From positions 1 to 64,000 of the forward strand of contig PBSR01000017.1 in assembly GCA_002726335.1 (NCBI GenBank): a stretch of DNA of 64,000 nucleotides, given 5' to 3'. The translations under genes and the position numbers were made by a program. Source of the DNA: Gemmatimonadaceae bacterium. Lineage in GTDB: Bacteria > Latescibacterota > UBA2968 > UBA8231. The notes beneath the pieces were generated by a model that saw nothing but the letters and a program-made list of their open reading frames with translations, did no database searches and was not told where the DNA came from. Positions within the stretch are counted from its first letter, which is position 1. Each line of letters opens with the position of its first letter. Below, one piece after another: positions 52,698-63,100 of this stretch.

Positions 52698-52705
52698 AAC
52701 CCGTA

Positions 52706-52725
52706 GAGATTCGCTTGCGAATCTC
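52706..52725. repeat. Hairpin between convergent genes
   Basis: GAGATTCGC and GCGAATCTC form a perfect 9-bp inverted repeat with only two bases between (an effective CTTG loop). It lies 9 bases after the 712-residue gene and 41 bases before the convergent mannosidase end. No T-run follows, so it is at best a weak terminator. Confidence 0.4.
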
Positions 52726-52766
52726 GAGGCGAGGCGCTTGGATCCCGTCCTTCTTTGAATCACCGG

Positions 52767-55361
52767 TCAGCGCCGACGTTCGACCAGATCCGCCTCTCGC
52801 CACACCAGCTTCTTGCCGCCCCGCTTCACGGCCACCGTCGTGAGTCCATAACGTCCGATCCGCACCTTGATCTTCCGACGGAATGGTTTGACCCGCAACG
52901 ACACGTGGCGTTCACGCGCCGACGTGTTCTGCAGCCGCACGATCAGCTGGCCACCTTTCTCCGAGCGCTTCAGCGCCACCACCTGGACCTGGTCGTCGTC
53001 GACGCTGACGGTGTCACTCACCTGCAACCGGCGCTGGCGCTCGACGTGTTCAGCCTGTGGGTAATAGACCTGCCACACCGGCGGCGTGTTGAAGACCTGC
53101 GCCGCGCGACTCACCTTCGGCTCGTTGAAGCGGCCACCCACCATCACCTGCCACGACAGTTCATGCTCGCCCTGGTCCTGGCGCGGGATGAAACGGGCAT
53201 TCGCACGCTCGTCGTCGGGATTCAGGTTGAACGAGCTGTATGCCGGGGCGCGGACGACGTTGAGGCCCAGTTCGCTCTCCGTCAGGCTGTGACCGAAGCT
53301 GCCCGTGTTGAGCACTGCCAGATGCACTGGCGAGTCGGCTTGTTTGCCGCGCACGGCGACCCAGCGCTGATTCGTGTGCTCCTCGTGGCGGCGAGTGGGT
53401 CGCCGGTCGGCGGCACTGTAGAGCGTCTCCGCCACGCCGTCCGTCACCTCGAAGCCGAGGGGCACCATGAGCTTGATCATCGTGTCGCGGTGATTGTTGA
53501 ACAGGCGATCCCGGATCTCGAGACTGCTGTCGGAATGGCCGATCACGTACTGTCGCGCCAGGGCGCTGGCGCCGCAGACGAATACGGCCTCAACGACGGT
53601 GCGCAGGGCGCCGTGTTCAATGATGTTGATGGGGCGCGCGACCGTGGTCGAGGCAGGCTTCCACTTGTCGGCCGGCGGCGGCGACAGCTCGGCCACCTGC
53701 TCCCGTGTGGCCAGACGGAAGCGCTCCGCCGGAGCCCGATCCCAGGGCGGCGACACCGATCCGATGTGATGCGACTTGGCCTGTCTGGGGCTGCCACTCG
53801 TCCAGCTGTGGTCCATGTCCGCCCAGCAGGCGGGTTGAAAGGCGCTCTTGCCGACCAGCGAGCGCCGTGCTCCCGGCGCGGACAGGTGATCGATCAGACC
53901 GGTACGTGGATTGATCTTCAGAGCGAACGTCTTCGTCTTGAAAGACAGGCTGCGGGCGCTGACCTGTGGCAGACGTGGCGCCTTGCCTTTGTCGTTGATG
54001 TAGTACTCGTCGAAGCGGGAAACCTCCCAGGGCTGCAGATCCACCGTCGCCGCCAGTCGCACCCGCCAGTTGTCACCACAGCTGGCCTCGGTCAGCAGGC
54101 GCTGACAGGGCACGTCTTCTCCCTTCGGGCCCCGGAGTCGTACCTCGGGGTTGCTTACCGCCCAGGCGTTGCTGTTCAGCTGCACCTCGAACTCAACCTG
54201 CTGGCGTACGGCAAATCCGTGGGGGTTGGCGATGAAGACGGGGACCTCGTCGCGGCCGCCGTCGCCGTCACGACTTATCAGGCTCTGCAGAGAGCGCAGA
54301 CGTTCCCGACGCAGAATCTCCCGGGCATGGCCGAGCATCTGCACGCTGTCCCGTTCGGCGGAAGGGATCCCGGACCCGGGCAGAATGTCGTGGAACTCGG
54401 AAAACAGAATGTCCCGCCAGGCAATCTCGAGGGCTTTCTCCGGGTAGGTCGCCGTCCCCCACCACCACGCCAACGTCGCCAGGCGCTCGGTGGACGCCAT
54501 CAGACTCTCCGCCTCCCGGTGGCCGCGTTTGACGCGACTCATCGATGTGTAGCACCCGGGGAAGCTGTTCTGGATCTCCCCCTGTACGAGAGGGAGTTGA
54601 TCCATCTGCTTGAGTACGTCGTCGAAGAACCGGTCGATCGTACTCTCGACGAATTCGTACTCCGGGTGCTGGCGCGCATACGCCTTGATGGCACGATACT
54701 CGTCGCGTGACGGCCCACCCCCGTGGTTGCCGATCCCCCACAGGATCATCGACACCGGCTCGGTGCCGAAACGGTCCAGACGGTCGGGGCCCCATTCGGC
54801 GAACTTGCCGTTCGTCAGGTAGTGATCATTGCTGCGGCGGGCGACGATCTCGGTGCCGGAGCGATCCCGCCAGGTGAAGGGACCGGCCGGCAGCTCGTAG
54901 GTGCCGTAGTCGGGACGGCAGAAGACGTAGCGCTCCATACCGCAGCCGGCCAGGATCTGGGGAAACCCCTCGCCGTGTCCGAAGGGATCGAAGTTGTAGG
55001 CAGTGCGCGGGTATCGCCCGAAGGTTTTCTCGAAGTACTCTCTTCCCAGCAAAAACTGGCGGATGTGACTCTCGCCCGAGGTGTTGTTGACGTCCGGCTG
55101 CAGATAGGCGCCGCCCGAGATCTCCCATTGCCCCTTCTGCACAAGGCGTTGGATCCGCTTGAAGAGCTGTGGTTCGTACTCCTGGGCCCAGCGATAGAGG
55201 ATTACCTCGTTGTGGTTGAAGACAAACTCGGCGTTGGCTTCACAGAAGTCTGCGGCCGTGCGGTACGTCGACAGCGCCTCGGTGAGTCCATCCTCCCAGT
55301 GCCACAGCCAGACCGGGTCGAGGTGGGCGTTACAGACCAGGTGGATTCTCTTAGCAGCCAT
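52767..55361 (-). CDS. Glycoside hydrolase family 38 alpha-mannosidase
   Basis: This 864-residue retaining alpha-mannosidase has an N-terminal catalytic domain with HLDPVWLWHW (His13, Asp15, zinc ligands), GGAYLQPDVNN, and the nucleophile region YNFDPFGHGEGFPQIL (Asp125). An alpha-mannosidase middle domain and C-terminal beta domains follow. Length fits a cytosolic/short bacterial GH38; no signal peptide is present. It lies 57 bases downstream of a Gfo/Idh oxidoreductase on the same strand and probably forms a glycan-degradation unit with it. Confidence 0.94.
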   Translation of the reverse strand: MAAKRIHLVCNAHLDPVWLWHWEDGLTEALSTYRTAADFCEANAEFVFNHNEVILYRWAQEYEPQLFKRIQRLVQKGQWEISGGAYLQPDVNNTSGESHIRQFLLGREYFEKTFGRYPRTAYNFDPFGHGEGFPQILAGCGMERYVFCRPDYGTYELPAGPFTWRDRSGTEIVARRSNDHYLTNGKFAEWGPDRLDRFGTEPVSMILWGIGNHGGGPSRDEYRAIKAYARQHPEYEFVESTIDRFFDDVLKQMDQLPLVQGEIQNSFPGCYTSMSRVKRGHREAESLMASTERLATLAWWWGTATYPEKALEIAWRDILFSEFHDILPGSGIPSAERDSVQMLGHAREILRRERLRSLQSLISRDGDGGRDEVPVFIANPHGFAVRQQVEFEVQLNSNAWAVSNPEVRLRGPKGEDVPCQRLLTEASCGDNWRVRLAATVDLQPWEVSRFDEYYINDKGKAPRLPQVSARSLSFKTKTFALKINPRTGLIDHLSAPGARRSLVGKSAFQPACWADMDHSWTSGSPRQAKSHHIGSVSPPWDRAPAERFRLATREQVAELSPPPADKWKPASTTVARPINIIEHGALRTVVEAVFVCGASALARQYVIGHSDSSLEIRDRLFNNHRDTMIKLMVPLGFEVTDGVAETLYSAADRRPTRRHEEHTNQRWVAVRGKQADSPVHLAVLNTGSFGHSLTESELGLNVVRAPAYSSFNLNPDDERANARFIPRQDQGEHELSWQVMVGGRFNEPKVSRAAQVFNTPPVWQVYYPQAEHVERQRRLQVSDTVSVDDDQVQVVALKRSEKGGQLIVRLQNTSARERHVSLRVKPFRRKIKVRIGRYGLTTVAVKRGGKKLVWREADLVERRR

Positions 55362-55418
55362 GGAGAGATCTTTCGGTATCTGGGGTTGTGGGCGGGGACG
55401 CCGCCAGCTTGTCGTGGG

Positions 55419-56441
55419 TCACAGAGCAGTCCCTGCCTCGCCGGCATCCGCCGCTGCCTGCACGCGCAGGACCGTCTCCGATGAGTCCAGCACCTGCTGC
55501 GTTGAGGGCTCGCCGTCGTCCAGCGTCTCCCCGCGGATCGTCTTGAGAAAGGCACGGAAGTACCCGCCGCTGTTGCCCGCTGGCAGTTCACGGCGCTCCG
55601 TCTCCTTGCCACCGGCCGTCGTCAGCGCCAGATGCTCCATGTTGGTTGCGGTTTCGATTACGCCCTCCCGTCCCCAGAACGTCGTGCGCCAGTAGTAGGG
55701 CATGCTGTAGCCGGCGGCGTCCGGGGCGTGATAGGAGACGTCACCGACCACGCCGCAACCGTTGTCCATGGTCAGCAGCATCTGGGCGCCGTCCTCGAAG
55801 TGCGGTACGCCGTCGGCAAAGGCATTCCAGCAACGTGCCGCCTCCACCCGGGCGAACTGCCATCCCGTGACAAAGGGAATGCTGTCGATGGCGTGGACGG
55901 CGATGTCATTGATCGTGCCGCCGTGCATGCCTTTCTCCCAGTACCAGTCAGGCCTCGAGTCGAGCAGCAGAGGATGCTGACCACCGAACTGGATGGCGTG
56001 GATCTCACCGATGGCCCCGGCGCGAATCAGCTGACGGGCGGCGATGGTGCCGGCTGAGTCCCGCATCGTCAGCATGCAGCCCACCTGCAGCTTGCTCTGC
56101 GCCGACAGTTCGCGAATCCGGTCGAGTTCCTCCAGTCGTGTGCACAGCGGCTTGTCGACTATGACGTGTCGACCTGCCTCCAGGGCGGCGATGGCGCGGC
56201 CGCCCCGCAGGCCGAAGGCGTCACCCACGGCCACGACGTCACAGTCGACCTCATCGAGCAGACGCCCCGCGTCGTCGTGGGTGATGTCGACCACACCCTT
56301 GCTCCGCAGGCTCTCCCGCGTGGGACCGTGTTCTTCGCAGGCAGCCACGACGGCCACCCCCGGGGTGCTGGCAGCCAGGTCGTAGAGGCTGGTGATGTGG
56401 CCGTGGCGGAAGCCGACGAAGGCGAGGCGGAGTTCAGGCAC
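55419..56441 (-). CDS. Gfo/Idh/MocA family oxidoreductase (second copy)
   Basis: A 340-residue NAD(P)-dependent dehydrogenase-like protein. The N-terminal Rossmann segment is ELRLAFVGFRHGHITSLYDL, slightly divergent from the usual Gly pattern. DKPLCTRLEELDRI is the EKP-equivalent motif. The C-terminal substrate domain includes GGTINDIAVHAIDSIPFV. It precedes and probably shares a transcript with the GH38 mannosidase, so a sugar substrate is likely. Only distantly similar to the copy at 12307. Confidence 0.9.
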   Translation of the reverse strand: MPELRLAFVGFRHGHITSLYDLAASTPGVAVVAACEEHGPTRESLRSKGVVDITHDDAGRLLDEVDCDVVAVGDAFGLRGGRAIAALEAGRHVIVDKPLCTRLEELDRIRELSAQSKLQVGCMLTMRDSAGTIAARQLIRAGAIGEIHAIQFGGQHPLLLDSRPDWYWEKGMHGGTINDIAVHAIDSIPFVTGWQFARVEAARCWNAFADGVPHFEDGAQMLLTMDNGCGVVGDVSYHAPDAAGYSMPYYWRTTFWGREGVIETATNMEHLALTTAGGKETERRELPAGNSGGYFRAFLKTIRGETLDDGEPSTQQVLDSSETVLRVQAAADAGEAGTAL

Positions 56442-56555
56442 TTGTGCTCCACTTGGTTGCGGGTTGCTGGTCAGACCGACCGGGACAAACCAAACCCGAC
56501 GTCAGACGGGGTCAAGGTGCTTGCCGGTTGGTGTTGGCCCCGGTTACCTTGGATC

Positions 56556-57377
56556 ATGTTTTCGACCGTTGCTGTCGTCGGCGCGGGCACGATGGGACAG
56601 GGTATTGCCCAGCTCCTGCTCGAGGCCGGGTTGACGGTGCACATATACGACCGCTCCCCCGGGGCCCTGGGCCTCGCCGTCGATGCCATCACCCGGCGTC
56701 TGCAGCGACGCACCGAGGCAGAGACGCGGTCCGCCGGTTCGCTGCGCGTCGTCGAGAGCGTGGACCAGCTCGGCGATGCCGACCTGGTCATCGAGGCGGT
56801 TCCCGAACACCTCGAGCTCAAGCGGACCGTGTTTGCCGAGCTCGATCGCCATCTGCCGCCGGCAGCGATACTGGCGAGCAATACCTCGGGCCTCGACATC
56901 GATGTCCTGGCGCAGGCCACGACACGGCCGCAGCGTGTCGTCGGCCTGCACTTCTTCAACCCGCCCCCCCTCATGCCCCTCGTCGAACTGGTGCCGGCGG
57001 CAACGACGGACGGTGCCGTGCTGGATGTCGTCCGGGCCTTCACCGAGAGCCTCGGCAAGACGGCGATCACCGTCGCCAATCGTCCTGGTTTCATCGTCAA
57101 CCGCCTGCTCTTCGCCATGATCGCCGAAGCGGGGCGGATCCTCGACGAAGGCGAGACGTCGGCTCAGGATGTGGACCGTGCTCTCTGTCTCGGCGCCAGT
57201 CATCCCATCGGGCCCCTGGCGCTGGCCGATTTCATCGGCCTCGACGTCAGTCTCGACATCCTCGAGTCGCTGGCATCCGGATTGGGAGAGCGATACACCC
57301 CCCCGTCATCGCTGCGTGATCTCGTCGCTCAGGGGCACCTTGGACGCAAGTCGGGTCGCGGGTTCCATTCGTACTGA
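56556..57377 (+). CDS. 3-hydroxyacyl-CoA (3-hydroxybutyryl-CoA) dehydrogenase
   Basis: This 273-residue enzyme oxidises 3-hydroxyacyl-CoA with NAD+. The N-terminal motif is VAVVGAGTMGQGIAQLLLEAG, followed by LVIEAVPEHLELK, ASNTSGLDI, GLHFFNPPPLMPLVELV and NRPGFIVNRLL, all of the PaaH/FadB-N type. Length fits a free-standing short dehydrogenase. ATG 56556 is used; the longer open frame upstream overlaps the divergent oxidoreductase. A bare stand-alone gene; no other beta-oxidation gene is nearby. Confidence 0.94.
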   Translation: MFSTVAVVGAGTMGQGIAQLLLEAGLTVHIYDRSPGALGLAVDAITRRLQRRTEAETRSAGSLRVVESVDQLGDADLVIEAVPEHLELKRTVFAELDRHLPPAAILASNTSGLDIDVLAQATTRPQRVVGLHFFNPPPLMPLVELVPAATTDGAVLDVVRAFTESLGKTAITVANRPGFIVNRLLFAMIAEAGRILDEGETSAQDVDRALCLGASHPIGPLALADFIGLDVSLDILESLASGLGERYTPPSSLRDLVAQGHLGRKSGRGFHSY

Positions 57378-57401
57378 CCACCTTTGACCGCTCTCGACTC
57401 C

Positions 57402-57938
57402 ATGCGAATTCCTGGCTGCAGGGCGCTCCTGCTGACGGCAGCTCTGTTGGCAGACGGCTGCGGCATGACACCGGCGCCGCGATACACCAGTGCCCCGTCA
57501 GCCGGTGGCGCGGGCCTGACACGTGAACTGGAAACCCGGCAACGGGCTCTGCGGTCGGGCAACTCGAGCCGGCTCATGAATGTTATCCGCAGTTACCTGG
57601 GAGTGCCCTACAAGTGGGGTGGCACCACCCGCCACGGCATGGATTGTTCGGCTCTCACACGAGCGGTGTACCGCGAGGCCTACGGCGTGGAGTTGCCGCG
57701 CACCTCGAGGCAGATGTACGGCCTGGGCAAGTCGGTGGCGGCTCGGGGTCAACTGCGGGCCGGCGATCTCGTGTTCTTCCGCATCGACACCTCGGGACCG
57801 GGCGTGTCCCATGTGGGGATCTACGTCGGCGACGGTCGCTTTGCTCACGCCAGCTCCAGCCGCGGAGGGGTCATCGATCCGCTGAGCAACCCCTACTTTG
57901 ACAAGCGCTACGCCGGCGCCCGCCGCGTGTTGCCTTGA
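57402..57938 (+). CDS. NlpC/P60 family cell-wall hydrolase lipoprotein
   Basis: A 178-residue lipoprotein (lipobox LLADGC, Cys20) with a C-terminal NlpC/P60 domain. The catalytic Cys82 is in GMDCSALTR, with His137 in VSHVGIYVGDG and His149 in FAHASSSRGG. LGVPYKWGGTTRHGMDC is the usual domain start. It cleaves peptidoglycan peptide bonds in the periplasm. Its stop overlaps the TTG start of the glycosyltransferase gene, so they are coupled. The TTG at 57384 is an alternative start. Confidence 0.93.
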   Translation: MRIPGCRALLLTAALLADGCGMTPAPRYTSAPSAGGAGLTRELETRQRALRSGNSSRLMNVIRSYLGVPYKWGGTTRHGMDCSALTRAVYREAYGVELPRTSRQMYGLGKSVAARGQLRAGDLVFFRIDTSGPGVSHVGIYVGDGRFAHASSSRGGVIDPLSNPYFDKRYAGARRVLP

Positions 57939-59335
57939 TCGGACCGTTGAGCAAGGCCCCCCGGTTGCGGGTGATGGGTCTGCTCGCTGCCGGTGTTCTG
58001 CAGCTGAGCGCCTGGTGGTGGATTCGCCAGCTCGGCGACCTGTCCCTGCACGTGCATGAACTCTGGTGGTCTCTCCTGCCGATTCTTGCCGGGTACTGCC
58101 TGGCAGCGCTGGCGTGTCGCGGCGGACAAATGGCGCACTCCGGGATCATCATCGTCGGCGTCGCCCTGTGCAGCCGACTGCTTCTGCTCGACACCGCCCC
58201 GACGCTGTCCGACGACATCTATCGCTACGTCTGGGACGGCCGGGTCCAGGCTGCCGGCCTGAACCCGTACTCCCACGCGCCCGAACACGACAGCCGCACC
58301 GGGCTGCGGGACGACGACTGGTCACAGATCAACCATCCGGAACTGGTCACCGTCTATCCGCCCGTAGCCCAGTGGTTCTTCCACGCCGTGGTGCGTCTGG
58401 CCCCCGGTGTGACAGCCATGAAGGCGGCCCTCGTCGCCTGCGACCTGCTGCTCATCTTCGTGCTCTGGCGCTGGCTCCGGCGCCGCTCTCAGGCAGGCTG
58501 GCGCATCCTGCTCTATGCCTGGCATCCGCTGCCGGTGATCGAGATCGCCGGCAACGGTCACGTGGACATCCTCGGTGTACTCTGTCTGTGTACTGCGCTG
58601 CTGTGGTTGTGCGGGGATCGCCGCCATCTGGCCGCCTGGGCACTGGCGGCGGCCGTACTCGGTAAGATGATCCCGCTGCTCTGCCTGGGGGCCTTCTGGC
58701 GGCGACTCGCCCCGGATCGGTCGAGCCGATGGCTCCGGACGATCGATCCGCGTCCTCGCCTGTCCCTGCTATGGGTGCCGGTTCTTGTCGTCACCGCCTA
58801 CCTGCCCTTCCTCGAAGCCGGCGCCGCCATGTGGTCGGGGTTGTCCGCCTACGCCGTCAAATGGCGCTTCAACGACAGTGCCTACGGACTCGTCTACCGG
58901 TTTCTCAGCAATCCCAAACCCGGCTGGGAATGGGATGACGAAGCCCTGCTCACGGCTCGCTGGGTCTGCCTTGGCGGCGTGGCGCTGGTGGCCCTCTGGA
59001 CCGCGTTGCGCCACGGCGACGATGTGGCCGTGGGCTGCGCCGCGGTACTGGGCGCCCAGTTGCTGCTGGCCCCCACCGTACATCCCTGGTACATGCTGTG
59101 GGTGCTGCCCTTCATGGTCCTGCGCCCGCACCCGGCGTGGATGGCCTTCAGCTGGCTCGTATTCCTGCCGTATCATGTCCTGCTCGACTACCGAAACTCG
59201 GGCGTCTGGCAGGAATCGACATCGATCCGTCTGCTCGAGTACGTTCCCGTGTACCTGTTGCTGCTATGGCCGGTCTGGCGCCTGATATGCAGTTGGCGCC
59301 GGAACGAACGACGTGTCCTGACGTCTGTTGGTTAG
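57935..59335 (+). CDS. Polytopic GT-C glycosyltransferase (MptB/DUF2029-like)
   Basis: A 466-residue membrane protein with about 12 hydrophobic segments. An extracytoplasmic loop has SDDIYRYVWDGRVQAAGLNPYSHAP, matching the polyprenol-phosphate-mannose-dependent alpha-1,6-mannosyltransferase family and GT87. LLYAWHPLPVIEIAGNGH and APTVHPWYMLWVLPF are also typical. It transfers a sugar from a lipid-linked donor outside the membrane. The TTG start overlaps the stop of the NlpC/P60 gene. The acceptor is unknown. Confidence 0.85.
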   Translation: MIGPLSKAPRLRVMGLLAAGVLQLSAWWWIRQLGDLSLHVHELWWSLLPILAGYCLAALACRGGQMAHSGIIIVGVALCSRLLLLDTAPTLSDDIYRYVWDGRVQAAGLNPYSHAPEHDSRTGLRDDDWSQINHPELVTVYPPVAQWFFHAVVRLAPGVTAMKAALVACDLLLIFVLWRWLRRRSQAGWRILLYAWHPLPVIEIAGNGHVDILGVLCLCTALLWLCGDRRHLAAWALAAAVLGKMIPLLCLGAFWRRLAPDRSSRWLRTIDPRPRLSLLWVPVLVVTAYLPFLEAGAAMWSGLSAYAVKWRFNDSAYGLVYRFLSNPKPGWEWDDEALLTARWVCLGGVALVALWTALRHGDDVAVGCAAVLGAQLLLAPTVHPWYMLWVLPFMVLRPHPAWMAFSWLVFLPYHVLLDYRNSGVWQESTSIRLLEYVPVYLLLLWPVWRLICSWRRNERRVLTSVG

Positions 59336-59429
59336 CCGGATCTTGCTCCCGGCGTGGAGTTGTCGGCCCCCGTTCGTATATTGCTGAGCCACACCGGTGC
59401 TGTTCCCCCCAAACCCGGTACCTGCCGCT

Positions 59430-60155
59430 GTGACACCCTTTGTCCGCAAATTGTCCGTACTGGCCTGCTCAGCGCTGCTGCCACTGCTTGCCTGCAGCTC
59501 GGTCTCACGGAGCACGACCGCTGCCGGGCCCTGGTGGGAAGGGACCGACGGGGCCGCTCCGGTCGCCACCGTCACCCCTGACACCACCGGCGCCAAGACC
59601 GACTCCGATGGCCCGACCGTGGATGTCACGGTTGTCGAATCTGTTAAACCCGAATCCCCCGTTGTGCGTCCAATGGAAGACAGCCTTTCGGTGCTGTCGT
59701 CGCTTTCACCCGAGGCCCTGGCGAGCCGGCGCACTGCCTACGCCAAGCGCACCCGGGCCGAACGTGACCGGGTTCGACAGGTGAACGAGTACGCCTTCTG
59801 GTGCCTGGGCCGGGACATGTGGGATGAAGCCCGCATCCACCTGGAACGGGCCGTGCAGATCGACAGTCTGGCCGCCAGCCTGCACAACAACCTGGGCATC
59901 GTCTATGAGCGCATGGGACGGCGCGATCAGGCCCGTGTCCGGTACGGGATGGCCGCCGGGCTCAACCCCGATCGTCCGTTGTATGAGGCCAATTTGAGTC
60001 GTATGCGTGCCGCCCTCGAGCAACCTCGGCCCATCCCCTCGGACAGCCTGGCGGCGGAAGAGCTGATGCTGCGACCGCCGCGCGGCGATCGCCGTCCCGA
60101 TCTCGGTGTCGTGCCCAAGCGAACAGAAGGTGAGGTCCGCCGTGAACTCCCTTGA
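59430..60155 (+). CDS. TPR-containing lipoprotein
   Basis: About 241 residues. The signal has lipobox PLLACSS. A low-complexity Thr/Asp/Pro-rich linker is followed by a TPR pair in ARIHLERAVQIDSLAASLHNN and LGIVYERMGRRDQARVRYGMAAGLNP. GTG 59430 gives a better signal peptide (short basic n-region) than the GTG at 59397. Its end overlaps the start region of the large metallopeptidase-barrel gene by 14 bases, which suggests co-expression and possibly a physical partnership. Confidence 0.8.
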   Translation: MTPFVRKLSVLACSALLPLLACSSVSRSTTAAGPWWEGTDGAAPVATVTPDTTGAKTDSDGPTVDVTVVESVKPESPVVRPMEDSLSVLSSLSPEALASRRTAYAKRTRAERDRVRQVNEYAFWCLGRDMWDEARIHLERAVQIDSLAASLHNNLGIVYERMGRRDQARVRYGMAAGLNPDRPLYEANLSRMRAALEQPRPIPSDSLAAEELMLRPPRGDRRPDLGVVPKRTEGEVRRELP

Positions 60156-63100
60156 AAAGATCACCCGCTGCCTCCTCGTTCTGACGGCCACCCTCGGCCT
60201 GACGACGGCGGCGACACCGGCCCAGGACATCGTGTCGTCCCAGTTGCGTCAGGGATTCGGCATGAACAAGGTTCGCTACAAGGACTTCGACTGGCACTTT
60301 GTCGAGTCCGAACACCTGCTGCTCCACTATGAACCCGAGTTTGCCGATCTGGCCGACCGCGCCGTCGAGTATCTCGAGGAAGGCTACGACCATATCAGCT
60401 CGCTGATGCGGCACGAGCTGTCGACCAAACCGCCCATCGTCATCTTCAAATCGCACTACGAGTTCCAGCAGACGAATATCATCCAGTCTTTCCTGCCCCC
60501 GGGTGTGGCCGGTTTCGCCGAGCCTCTGCGCTACCGCATGGTCATCCCCTTCAACGGCGACCTCGACGATTTCCGCAACGTCCTGGTCCACGAGTTGATG
60601 CACATCTTCCAGTATGACATCGTCAACCGTGGGCCGGTGAAGCGGATCTCCAATCCCATCGCCAACCCGCCCACGTGGATCATGGAGGGCATGGCCGAGT
60701 TCTCCACCGAGGAGAGCAACACGGTCGATGAGATGGTGCTGCGGGACGCCGTGCTTACCGACCAGCTGCTCCCGCTGGAGGTCATGGACTCGAGCTGGAA
60801 TTTCCTGCCGAATCCGTTCCTGGCCTACAAGCAGAGCCACAGCCTCATGGAGTACATCGCGGCCAACTTCGGACCGGAGAAGGTGAGTCGCATCCTGCGC
60901 GTCTGGGACAGCCAGACCGATACGGACAAGCTCCTCGAGCGCCTCATCGACATGGACATGCAGACTCTCGACGAGCGTTGGCAGGCCTACATGCGCAAGA
61001 AATACTGGCCGCTGCTGCAGGATCGAGACTATGTCTCCGAATTCGCTACACGGGTGCTGCAGGACGATGACGTCTACCGCCTGTACATGGCCCCCTCCTG
61101 GTCGCTGGGCGGCGATATGCTGGCCACCCTCAGCACCGATGGTGTCGAACAGCACGTCGACATCATCCGCCTCAGCAACGGCCGCCTCGTGGAGCGTCTC
61201 ACCGGAAGCATGCGCGCCGAGGTCTACGACGATCTGACCTTCAACGACGGCACCGTCGCCTGGGCCCCCAACGGCCGCTCCATCGCCCTGGTCGGCAAGA
61301 AGGGCGCCGGCGATGTCGTGGTGCTGTGGGACCTGTATGACAAACAGATCATCGACGTGCTGACCTTTGACGGTCTCGAGATCGTCGAGGGCCTCGACTG
61401 GGCCCCGGACAGTCGCCGGCTGGCCTTTGTCGGAACGGGCTTCGGGCAGAGCGATATCTACGTCGTCGACGTCGAAACCGGGGATGTCTCGCAGGTGACG
61501 GGCACACCGCAGCGGGATGATCAACCCGACTTCAGCCCCGATGGTCGGCGTCTGGCTTTCAGCTCCAAGCGGGGTGGCCGGTTCGATATCAAGGTCTACG
61601 ACTTTGATACGCGGCGCGTCTCGACGCTGCTGGCCACGCCGAATGACGACATGTGGCCCGAATGGCTGCCCACAGGCGATCGGATTCTTTTCGTTTCCAC
61701 CAGAGAAGGCATCAACGATCTCTTCCTCTACGACATCGGCAAGGATCGCGAATACCGCCTGACACGGACGGTGAGCGGCATCATGAGCCCCTCGCTGTCC
61801 CCCGACGGCAAGCAGATCGTGCTGACCACCTACTACCACAGCCGGCGTGAGCTGTACCGGATGGACGTTCCGAGTCGGGTCGACGTCGTGCGCCGCAGTG
61901 ACGAGTTGGCGGCGCGCGTCGGCGAACCGGCGGGAGGTCGCCTCGTCCACGGAGAGACGGCCATGCCCGTCTCTGCCGGAATCGACAGTCAGCAGGCGCC
62001 GGCCCCGGAACAGATGGCCAGCATACCGCCCTCGGCGCCGGTGATCTCACTGAGGGAGGGCTCCGGTATCGATGTGGGCGACGCCGTCAGCCTTCTCGAG
62101 TCTGTTGCCAGCACCGACATGCCCGTCATGCTGGCCGACGTGAGCGAGGGGTATCGCGCCGATGTGGCCACCCCCGTGGAGGCGGAGGTGGAGGATGTGG
62201 GTGCCGCCCTCAGGCGGGACACGGCCCGCATGGATACCCCCGCGGGGGACGTGGGTAGTGTCGACTTCGATCAGCTGCCCGTGCGGCGCTACACGCCGAA
62301 GCTGGAATTCGACGGCATCGCGCTGCAGATGGGGTACTACTCCGGCTTCCTGTCCGGCATTGCCCAGCTGAGCATGAGCGACCTGCTGGGTAACCACTCG
62401 CTCAACATGTTCACCGACTACGTGGGCTCGCAGGAGGTGAACAATGACTTCACCTTCGCCGTGGGCTACACCTACTTCGGTCAGCGACCGACCTACAGTG
62501 CCTCGATCTTCAACTGGAATCAGTACTTCAACGACACCGAGGGTGGTCCCACCGGCACCGGCATTCACATCGTCGGCGGCGCACAGCTGGCCAGGGGGCT
62601 GATCCGCAGCCGCCAGAGCGGCCTGCTCGCCGACATGAGTTATCCCCTCGATGTGTTCCGTCGCATCGAGTTGTCCTACTCGTTCGTCGACGAGGAGCGG
62701 GAAGTCGCCTGGCCGGTAACCGAACCCCTCGACGGCTTCAGCACACATCTGTTCAAGGCCGCCTATGTCCATGACTCGCTGCGCAACGGCCTGCTCGGCC
62801 CGACGGCGGGACGCCGCTATTATCTGTCGGCGGGACGCACGCTGTCGGCCACCAGCGACGACCGGACCTTCACGCATCTGGAAATCGACTACCGCCACTA
62901 CTTCCGCATGGGGCGCTGGTCGGTCCTGAGTCTGCGCGGCACGAGTGTCGGCTCCCTCGGGCGTGACGGCCTCGAGTACAACCTGGGGGGTCCGGCGTGG
63001 TTCCTGCCCTTCTTCCCCGGCTACAACCTCAACGTCGGCCCCCTTCGCGGCTATCCCTTCTCCGAGTTCAGCGGCAGTCGTGTCGTGCTGTTCAACTCCG

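Noticed and set aside
59962..61950. Long open frame antisense to the peptidase-barrel gene
   Set aside because: It is the mirror of a well-supported protein with zinc motif and TolB repeats, and it would span two genes.
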